A DNA stretch of 9,957 nucleotides, taken from positions 1-9,957 of the forward strand of contig PWVN01000136.1 of the NCBI GenBank assembly GCA_003561835.1, written 5' to 3'. The position numbers were made by a program, and so were the translations under genes. Of this stretch, positions 4,489-9,957 are shown piece after piece. The stretch is from Syntrophomonadaceae bacterium (GTDB lineage Bacteria; Bacillota; Dethiobacteria; PWVN01). A model generated the notes under the pieces. The model made no database searches. It had not been told where the DNA came from and saw only the letters and a program-made list of their open reading frames with translations. Numbering within the stretch: the stretch's first letter is position 1; each line of letters starts with the position of its first letter.

Positions 4489-7101
4489 TCAGGCAAGGTA
4501 ATGCTTCCGGATAAAAAGGATCTCGTCCTCTATACCTTGAATGTTGCCTTTGATTTTTTCTGTTTTGAGGCGGCTCAGGATGTCTTTGAAGAGGGGGCCC
4601 GGCTCCAGGCCCAGGTTTAAAAGCTCTTTCCCCGTCACGGCGGGGGCCAGGTGCTTCAGGTCCCGGGTGTAGCGCTGGTAGTACTCCCGGGCCCGGGCAT
4701 CCCCGGACCGGGCCAGGACGTAGAGGCTGGTCTCCGGGGTCATCGTACTAAATATACCATAAACCTCCTCCGGGGGTAAACCATCCCGGGTGAGAATATC
4801 GGCAGCCGCCTCTCCCTGCTCCAGGGCCTGGGTGAGGATTTCCATCTCCCGGCGGGTAAGGCGCAGGCGGTTCACCCGGGAAAAGAGTTCCCTGGCGGGG
4901 GCCCCCGTGAGGAGGCCGGCCAGATACAGGGGCAGGAGGCTGATCTTTTCCCGCTCCTCCTCTTCCTGCATCAGGTAGAGCTCTTCAATATTCCCCAGGA
5001 TGCGGGTGTTCTCCGGCTTCAGGGAGACGTGGGGGAAGATCTGTTCCAGAACTCCCAGGTGGGCCAGTTCTTTAAAGAGGAGCACCACCCTCTTCTCCCG
5101 GCAGGCCAGTTCCAGTTCCCGGGTCAGGCGGTCCTTGCTCACCTTGTGAAGGGCCCGGCTCTTCAGGGCTTTTTTCAGGAGGTTCCGGGTTTCCGGTTCC
5201 AGGTCAAAGCCCAGGCGGACGCTGAAGCGCACGGCCCTGAGGATGCGCAGGGGGTCTTCCACGAAGCTCAGGCTGTAGAGGACCCGCAGGATCCTGTCCT
5301 CCAGGTCTTTCAGGCCCCCGTAGAAATCGAAGAGGCGGCCGAAGCTTTCCGGGTTGATCTGAAAGGCCAGGGTGTTGACGGTAAAATCCCGCCGGTACAG
5401 GTCTTTTTTCAGGCTGCTCCTCTCCACCTCCGGGAGGGCGGCGGAGAAGGCGTAAAACTCCTGTCGGGCTGTAGAAAAATCTATTTTGTGGCGGGAGGTG
5501 GCGATGCTGGCCGTGCCGAAATCCGGGTTTTCCTGGAGCCTGCCTCCCGTGACCTCTTTGACCTTGCGGGCCAGGGCCAGGGCATTCCCTTCCACCACCA
5601 CATCCAGGTCCTCGCTGCCTAGGCCGTGAATCAGGTCCCGGACGAAGCCTCCCACCACGTAGGCGGAAAATCCCAAGTCCGCCGCGGCCTTGCCCAGCAT
5701 GTACAGCAGGCCCTGGAGGTATTTGGGGGCCTTTTCCTCGATGAGCTTCTCCATGTTCCCCCCCAGGGAGGCGGTGATGGCCGTGGGCCGCTCCACCAGG
5801 GGGTGCCTTTCCTGGTACAGGGCCTGGATCAGGTCCGCGGGGGAAACGGCTCCCTGCAGGCGCCCCCGCCGGTCCAGCACGGGGAGGATGTCCCCTGGGT
5901 TTGCCGCCATCTGGCGCAGCAGGACATCCAGGGAGGTATTGGGGGTGGCCCGGGGTCCTGTCTTCTCCATATATTTCTCCACGGGAAGGTCGTGGTAGTC
6001 AAAGCGCAGGGCCTTGTCGACGTCCTGCAGGCTGACGGTCCCCAGGAAGCCCTCCTCGCCGGCCACGGCCAGGGTTGTCACCCCCCGCCGCTCCAGCTGC
6101 ACCCGGGCTTCCGAGAAGGTGGTCTCCGGCGGAATGCTCCGGACATAGCGGTCCATGATATCCCCGGCCCTGACCCCCACCGAGAGGTGCCGGTAGAGAT
6201 GCTCCGCCAGTTCCTCGAAGAGGTCCGGGGGGTTTCCCTGGCGAAAAAAGGAGGCGTAGAGGGGGTCCCCCTCGGCGCCGAAGGGGACCAGGGTCTCCCG
6301 AAGATCCAGGGCCGTGTCCTCCAGGGTGACGGCGTTCACGTAATTGTTGCCGTGGAAGGGGAAGATGACCAGGGCCAGGTGGGCCTTTGCCACCTTCAGG
6401 AGCTGCTGCACAAAAAGGCCCAGGCCTGCCAGGTAATCCGTCGCTTCGCCCAGGCAGAAAAGGACCCGGTAGCCGCCGATGGTCCGGATTTTGTGGTTGG
6501 CGGCAACTTTTTCAAAAAACAGCTGCCGGCCGGCCCGGGAGGCTTCGGGGAGATAGGGGGTAATCCGGGATAGGTCTGCGCCCCGGTCAAAGAGGTAGGC
6601 CAGGGCTTTGAAGTCCCGGGGCTTAAGGCGACAGGTCAGGGAGCGGGTTTTTTTGTAGATGGCCAGGGCCAGGAAGCCGGCCTGGGCCGGGCTTAAGGGA
6701 AGGCCCTGCCTTTCCAGGGCTGCCGCCATGTGGGAAGTCAAGGCGCCCCTCCCCTCCTCGCCGGGCTCCCCTGTCTCCCCCGGTCCCCCCGGACCCTCCG
6801 CCTCTGCTTCCGGCAGGGCGTAGGCCCGGATATGGCGGGCCTTTTCCCTGTAGAGGTCCAGGTCCCCGGGCCTCGCCCCCCGGGGGCTCCCCAGAAGGAT
6901 CAGCTCCTCTAGGGGCTCCGCCTCCAGGGTTTCCTGGTCTGCGAAGGACAGGAGGCCCCGGTTCTCCGCCAGGTAGATGCGGGCATCCTCCGGGATCCTG
7001 CGGGGGAGGGCCGCTTCGGCCCCGGGATGAAGGAGGCGGGCAGCCAGCATGGAAGCGAGGATATCGAAGTCGGCATCGGCATAGGAGAGGATCAGCTTCA
7101 C
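4489..7101 (-). CDS. tRNA nucleotidyltransferase (polyA-polymerase family) with CBS pair and degenerate DHH domain
   Basis: Class II nucleotidyltransferase that adds the 3' CCA, or only CC or A, to tRNA; the sequence alone does not tell which. The 870 residues hold four parts. Residues 1-185 are a DHH-phosphoesterase-like domain and about 195-305 a DHHA1-like domain, both with decayed motifs. A CBS pair follows at about 308-365 and 370-435. The catalytic head starts near 478, with GGFVRD (484-489), the metal-binding DLD (498-500) and RRDFTVN (570-576), then EDPLRILRAVRF (615-626) and a helical tRNA-binding tail. The head motifs are intact. Residues 98-119 form a Gly/Pro/Glu-rich linker (GPGGPGETGEPGEEG). 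I chose GTG at 7101 because GGAGG lies seven bases ahead; the upstream in-frame ATG at 7116 overlaps that site. It is the first gene behind a strong promoter and leads the five-gene operon. Confidence 0.92.
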   Translation of the reverse strand: MKLILSYADADFDILASMLAARLLHPGAEAALPRRIPEDARIYLAENRGLLSFADQETLEAEPLEELILLGSPRGARPGDLDLYREKARHIRAYALPEAEAEGPGGPGETGEPGEEGRGALTSHMAAALERQGLPLSPAQAGFLALAIYKKTRSLTCRLKPRDFKALAYLFDRGADLSRITPYLPEASRAGRQLFFEKVAANHKIRTIGGYRVLFCLGEATDYLAGLGLFVQQLLKVAKAHLALVIFPFHGNNYVNAVTLEDTALDLRETLVPFGAEGDPLYASFFRQGNPPDLFEELAEHLYRHLSVGVRAGDIMDRYVRSIPPETTFSEARVQLERRGVTTLAVAGEEGFLGTVSLQDVDKALRFDYHDLPVEKYMEKTGPRATPNTSLDVLLRQMAANPGDILPVLDRRGRLQGAVSPADLIQALYQERHPLVERPTAITASLGGNMEKLIEEKAPKYLQGLLYMLGKAAADLGFSAYVVGGFVRDLIHGLGSEDLDVVVEGNALALARKVKEVTGGRLQENPDFGTASIATSRHKIDFSTARQEFYAFSAALPEVERSSLKKDLYRRDFTVNTLAFQINPESFGRLFDFYGGLKDLEDRILRVLYSLSFVEDPLRILRAVRFSVRLGFDLEPETRNLLKKALKSRALHKVSKDRLTRELELACREKRVVLLFKELAHLGVLEQIFPHVSLKPENTRILGNIEELYLMQEEEEREKISLLPLYLAGLLTGAPARELFSRVNRLRLTRREMEILTQALEQGEAAADILTRDGLPPEEVYGIFSTMTPETSLYVLARSGDARAREYYQRYTRDLKHLAPAVTGKELLNLGLEPGPLFKDILSRLKTEKIKGNIQGIEDEILFIRKHYLA

Positions 7102-7108
7102 ATGGACA

Positions 7109-7114
7109 CCTCCC
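7109..7114 (-). promoter_or_regulatory. Ribosome binding site deciding a GTG start
   Basis: GGGAGG followed by TGTCCAT and GTG at 7101. The longer in-frame ATG at 7116 immediately precedes and overlaps this element, so the GTG start is favoured. Confidence 0.7.
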
Positions 7115-7131
7115 ATATTTCATTCAGGTGC

Positions 7132-7140
7132 ATTATACCA
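7132..7140 (-). promoter_or_regulatory. Extended -10 vegetative promoter for the nucleotidyltransferase-to-scpB operon
   Basis: Minus strand TGGTATAAT (7140-7132) is a perfect sigma-A -10 with the TGn extension. No good -35 lies 16-18 bases upstream, where the T-run of the preceding terminator is found, which fits an extended -10 type. Transcription should start near 7125, leaving a leader of only about 25 bases before the GTG. Confidence 0.75.
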
Positions 7141-7149
7141 TATTTATAC

Positions 7150-7187
7150 AAAAAAAGCGACATCCTTCGCCGAAAAGAAGCCGCTTT
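7150..7187 (-). terminator. Intrinsic terminator after the COG3581-like gene
   Basis: Minus-strand AAAGCGGC (7187-7180) pairs with GTCGCTTT (7161-7154) with a single G-U pair. An inner CTTC/GAAG pairing lies in the loop, and the stem ends in a run of seven T (7156-7150). It follows the stop at 7216 by under 30 bases and is immediately followed by the next promoter, giving a clean transcript boundary. Confidence 0.8.
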
Positions 7188-7215
7188 CAGGAGAAATCTT
7201 TCTACCGGCGGGAAG

Positions 7216-8358
7216 CTAGCCCAGGGGGGAGAATTTCCCCGGCTTTTCCCCCGCCAGGCGGGGCGTGCAGGGTTTTGCCCCCGGGGCCCTACCGTGGCGC
7301 AGGAGGTCCACAAAAGCCTCCAGCCGGGTGATGAAGCCGGCCCGGGCCGAGTGCTCGTCGAAGGAAAGGGACATGACGGGGATGTGGTTGTCGCGGCTGA
7401 CCCGGGGCAGGATGCTCTGGGCCACGATTTCCGGGGTGCAGGCGAAAGGCAGGATGTGGATGACGCCGTCAAAGCCCCGCTTCGCCGCCAGCACCGTATC
7501 GCCGATGGACTCCCAGCCGTGGCCGCCGATGAAATGCTGCAGGTAGGGGGCCGCCGCCCGCTTGTAGCTGCCGCCCCGTTTGAGCTTCAGGTTCCTCAGG
7601 AGCACGTGATCCCGGATCCAGTCGCTGATATAGATGGACCGTTCCACCTCCACCCCCATGTCCCCCAGGGTGCTTTCGATGTCCAGGTTGGCGTAGGGTT
7701 CCAGCAGCATGTAGACCTCCCCCACCAGGGCGATGCGGGTGGGCTTTTGGGGGGCTTTTGCTGCCGTCTCCTCCAGGGCCTTTTCCCACGCCCGGCAGAC
7801 CTCCCGGATATCAGCGGGGGTCTCCGCCCGGTCCAGAAGGCCCACGTGTTCCCGGTAAACCCGGGTCACCAGTCCCCTGGACTTCTGCCGGGGCCTGGCG
7901 ATCAGGGCCTTTTGGTGGAGACGGTCTAAGGCCTTGGTCTTGGCCCAGAAGACCCTTAAGGCGAAGAGGATCTGCCGCCAGTTTTTGCCGTTGTTCAGGC
8001 TGGACAGCTTTTGCCAGAGCTCCTCCAGGCCGCACTGGGGGGGGTCGATGATGATCATGTTGAAGTCATACCCCATGTCCTTGAGGATTTCCCGCTGCAC
8101 CTGGGCGTAGTAGCCAAAGCGGCAGGGTCCCACCCCGCCGGCCATGACGATGGTGTCGGCCCCCCGCTCCAGGCTCTCGATGTAGTTGCCGATGTTCACC
8201 TTCAGGGGGTAGCAGGCCAGTTCCGGCGAATGCCGGGTCCCCAGGCGGATGGTGTTTTCCGTCACCGGCGGCGGGGGAATCACCCGGTGCCCCAGGTGGG
8301 TGAACAGGGATTTTAAGGGCAGGGCGAAGTCCCCCATCAGGGCAAAGGTTACCGGCAT
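7216..8358 (-). CDS. Acyl-CoA dehydratase activase-related protein (COG3581-like)
   Basis: Relative of the 2-hydroxyacyl-CoA dehydratase activase system, usually annotated as CoA protein activase; no reaction has been assigned to this group with confidence. Candidate Fe-S cysteines in conserved settings are C49 (SPELACYPLK), C79 (GGVGPCRFGYY), C109 (PPQCGLEE) and C307 (LPFACTPEI). The end of the conserved part, FDEHSARAGFITRLEAFVDLL (333-353), is matched in the gene upstream, so the two are paralogues. About 25 residues of basic, Pro-rich tail follow. No ATPase activator partner (BadF/HgdC type) is visible in the window. The start is ATG at 8358, seven bases after GGAGGG; the upstream in-frame GTG at 8373 overlaps that site. 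The gene overlaps the preceding one by ten bases, so the two are co-translated and probably form a complex. Confidence 0.87.
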   Translation of the reverse strand: MPVTFALMGDFALPLKSLFTHLGHRVIPPPPVTENTIRLGTRHSPELACYPLKVNIGNYIESLERGADTIVMAGGVGPCRFGYYAQVQREILKDMGYDFNMIIIDPPQCGLEELWQKLSSLNNGKNWRQILFALRVFWAKTKALDRLHQKALIARPRQKSRGLVTRVYREHVGLLDRAETPADIREVCRAWEKALEETAAKAPQKPTRIALVGEVYMLLEPYANLDIESTLGDMGVEVERSIYISDWIRDHVLLRNLKLKRGGSYKRAAAPYLQHFIGGHGWESIGDTVLAAKRGFDGVIHILPFACTPEIVAQSILPRVSRDNHIPVMSLSFDEHSARAGFITRLEAFVDLLRHGRAPGAKPCTPRLAGEKPGKFSPLG

Positions 8359-9317
8359 TTGACATCCCTCCACTGTACCAGGTCCATAAAGGCCTCCAGC
8401 CGGGTCAAAACCCCCGCATCCCCCGTGTGCTCATCCAGGGTGATCTTTAACAGGGGGATGGTGCCGGCCCGTTTGTAGCTTCTCTCGATCAGGTCCACGA
8501 TGAGGGAATCGGGGCCGCAGCCGAAGGAGACCAGGATGATGACGCCGTCCACTTCCCGCTTCTCCAGCAGGTAGTTGGCCGTCCCCAGGATTTCCTTGCC
8601 GAAGGTCCAGAAGATATCCTTCTCCAGCCTGCTGACGCCCTGGAGTACCTCTTCCTCCGTCAGCATCTCCGAGGTGATGACCTCCGCCCCCTGGCTGCGC
8701 AGACGCTCAAAGAGGTTCATGCTGAGGAAGGGGTCGTTGATGTTGTAGGTGTGGCCCAGGACGGCGATCTTCATGTTTCGGTTCTGGGCCCGGGCTGCCG
8801 CCGGGTTTTCCAGGAGGTCGTAGGGGGTGTAGCCCTGGCGGAGCCTCCCGGCATAGGCCTGCTCCTCCTTCCAGGCGGCGGCGATGCTCTTGCGTATTTT
8901 AAAGGGGTTCATGGTGAACCTGCGGGCCAGGCGGTAGAGCTGCCGGGGCAGGTCGTCGGCCTTTTTGTGCAGGTTGACCTCCATGTCCAGGAGGGGGGGC
9001 AGTCCCTTGACCAGGTGCAGGGCCATGTTGGGAAGCCCGAGAAACTTGGGACACAGATAGCGTTTGGGCTCCACGCTGATGACCCGGGGGCAGAAGATAT
9101 AGTCCACCCCTTTTTCCTTCAGGTCGATCAGGTGGCCCAGGAATACCTTCACCGGCAGGCAGGTCTCATCCACGGCGGCCCGGATACCGGCATCCAGGGT
9201 GGTTTTGCTGGTGGTGCCGGAGAGGACCACCTGAACCCCCAGGGTTTCAAAAAATTTTTTCCAGGCCGGGTAATAGGTATAGTACAAAAGGGCCCGGGGT
9301 ATCCCTATTTTAACCAT
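8349..9317 (-). CDS. Acyl-CoA dehydratase activase-related protein (COG3580-like, DUF2229)
   Basis: Protein of 322 residues. The start KIGIPRALLYYTYYPAWKKF (3-22) is the DUF2229/COG3580 signature. Cysteines in conserved settings are C53 (DETCLPVK), C76 (IFCPRV), C89 (RYLCPKF) and C267 (SFGCGPDS), a set that could hold an iron-sulfur cluster. A second half-domain begins near 182 (MKIAVLGHTYNINDPFLS). The end LDEHTGDAGVLTRLEAFMDLV (294-314) closely resembles the end of the next gene. In many anaerobes these two modules occur fused with a BadF-type ATPase; here they are separate and no ATPase is seen. ATG at 9317 is nine bases after GGAGG. It begins 31 bases after the spore germination gene with no terminator between, so the two are probably co-transcribed. 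Function is not established; a redox or cluster-activating role is inference. Confidence 0.87.
   Translation of the reverse strand: MVKIGIPRALLYYTYYPAWKKFFETLGVQVVLSGTTSKTTLDAGIRAAVDETCLPVKVFLGHLIDLKEKGVDYIFCPRVISVEPKRYLCPKFLGLPNMALHLVKGLPPLLDMEVNLHKKADDLPRQLYRLARRFTMNPFKIRKSIAAAWKEEQAYAGRLRQGYTPYDLLENPAAARAQNRNMKIAVLGHTYNINDPFLSMNLFERLRSQGAEVITSEMLTEEEVLQGVSRLEKDIFWTFGKEILGTANYLLEKREVDGVIILVSFGCGPDSLIVDLIERSYKRAGTIPLLKITLDEHTGDAGVLTRLEAFMDLVQWRDVKCR
8366..8371 (-). promoter_or_regulatory. Ribosome binding site deciding the ATG start of the COG3581-like gene
   Basis: GGAGGG inside the 3' end of the upstream gene, seven bases ahead of ATG 8358. The frame's earlier GTG at 8373 begins before this element and lacks a site of its own. 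Confidence 0.7.
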
Positions 9318-9348
9318 CGATGGCCACCTCCCATGGCGAGTTCTTTTG

Positions 9349-9957
9349 CTACTTGCCCCGGTCTTCCGGGGGCGGCAGCCTGTCGGAGTCCTGGGGCCGG
9401 AGCAGGCTGGGCCGGAAGGTCAGGGCCGGTACTGGCTTGCGGAACAGGACGTCGATCAGGGCCCGGAGGTTCAGGGGGAACAGGGGCCAGAGATAGGGCA
9501 TCCCGAAGGAGCGGGTCCTGGCCAGGATGACGAAGATGATGAAAAGCCCTCCCAGGAAGCCGTAGAGGTGAAAGAGCCCCGTAGCCAGGAGCATCAGCAG
9601 ATGGCTGAAGCGGTTGGCCAGGCTCAGCTCCCAACTGGGGGTGGTGAAAAGGCCCACGGCCACCAGGCTGATGTAGAGGAGCACCTCGTTGGTGAAGATC
9701 CCCACCTGGACGGCAATGTCCCCGATCAACAGGGCGCCGATAAGGCCCAGGGCCGTGGCCAGGGCCGAGGGGGTGTGGATGCTGGCCACCCGGATCAGGT
9801 CCACCCCTAAATTGGCGATGAGGAACTGGATGAAGAGGGGGATCGTCCCCATATCCTGGGGGCCGATGAAATCCAGGAAGGGGGGGAGCAGTTGGCGGTT
9901 GGTGGCCAGCAGGAGCCACAGGGGGGCCAGGATGACGGAGATGATGACCCCCAGGTA
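9349..9957 (-). CDS. spoVAF: Stage V sporulation protein AF / GerA-family spore membrane protein, 5' end outside window
   Basis: C-terminal 202 residues of a GerA-type spore germinant receptor subunit; the frame is open to the right edge. Most telling are IQFLIANLGVDLIRVASIHTPSALATALGLIGALLIGDIAV (with the near-invariant HTPSALATALG), FTTPSWELSLANR, SFGMPYLWPLFPLN and LFRKPVPALTFRPS. These fit SpoVAF better than the GerAA receptors. SpoVAF lies with the SpoVA channel proteins in the inner spore membrane and is linked to dipicolinate movement and germination. Hydrophobic segments visible are at the entering edge (VIISVILAPLWLLLA), then the region around GLIGALLIGDIAV, the VLLYISLVAVGLF stretch and the LFHLYGFLGGLFIIFVI stretch. 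The tail is Pro/Arg-rich and soluble. The usual upstream spoVA genes would be outside the window to the right, which I cannot confirm. Confidence 0.88.
   Translation of the reverse strand, partial: YLGVIISVILAPLWLLLATNRQLLPPFLDFIGPQDMGTIPLFIQFLIANLGVDLIRVASIHTPSALATALGLIGALLIGDIAVQVGIFTNEVLLYISLVAVGLFTTPSWELSLANRFSHLLMLLATGLFHLYGFLGGLFIIFVILARTRSFGMPYLWPLFPLNLRALIDVLFRKPVPALTFRPSLLRPQDSDRLPPPEDRGK

Noticed and set aside
5626..6573. 315-codon plus-strand open frame
   Set aside because: It runs antisense to the nucleotidyltransferase gene; the composition (many Gly, Gln, His, Val) is what a GC-rich opposite strand gives, and it shows no recognisable domain.
7027..7929. 300-codon plus-strand open frame
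   Set aside because: It spans the opposite strand of two real genes and their terminator and promoter, and its sequence is low in complexity with no family signature.
8751..9530. 259-codon plus-strand open frame
   Set aside because: Antisense to the COG3580-like and spoVAF genes; typical shadow of GC-rich coding sequence.

Overview
The window is a gene-dense, GC-rich stretch from a spore-forming, probably anaerobic, Firmicute of the Moorella/Desulfotomaculum/Thermoanaerobacterales type. The spore proteins (SpoVAF, GerW/YtfJ, a DacF-like carboxypeptidase), the DHH-CBS-polyA-polymerase fusion, the order S2P protease, trpS, scpA, scpB, DUF2953, ytfJ, dacF, and the acyl-CoA dehydratase activase-related proteins all point there. 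That placement is inference from gene content; there is no rRNA in the window. Every gene I accept lies on the minus strand, so the region reads from right to left. There is no non-coding gap over 130 bases and I see no tRNA, rRNA, insertion sequence, prophage gene or CRISPR array.

Reading 5' to 3' along the minus strand there are four transcription blocks. Block A (9957 to 7150) has the 3' two-fifths or so of a GerA-type/SpoVAF spore protein, then two tandem paralogous Cys-containing activase-related proteins (COG3580-like and COG3581-like), closed by a hairpin terminator. Block B (about 7140 to 1624) opens at a good extended -10 promoter and holds five tightly spaced genes: a tRNA nucleotidyltransferase with CBS domains and a decayed DHH region, an S2P-like membrane metalloprotease, tryptophanyl-tRNA synthetase, and the condensin partners ScpA and ScpB. 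It ends at a small terminator overlapping the scpB stop. Block C (1534 to 482) is DUF2953 plus the spore protein YtfJ/GerW, translationally coupled and ended by a perfect 12-bp hairpin. Block D (from 412 off the left edge) is a secreted D-Ala-D-Ala carboxypeptidase, with a possible sigma-E-like promoter in front.

Functionally, block B is housekeeping (tRNA 3'-end maturation, tRNA charging, chromosome segregation) and blocks A, C and D belong largely to sporulation. The two observations most worth a second look are: (1) the TrpRS reads as an intact frame but lacks about 29 residues in its catalytic core, exactly the segment that carries the near-universal VGEDQ motif; (2) the N-terminal DHH/DHHA1 region of the tRNA nucleotidyltransferase has lost nearly all its recognisable catalytic motifs. 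A further curiosity is the placement of two activase-like Fe-S-type proteins directly behind a spore germination gene. I did not find a clearly new defence or mobile system here.
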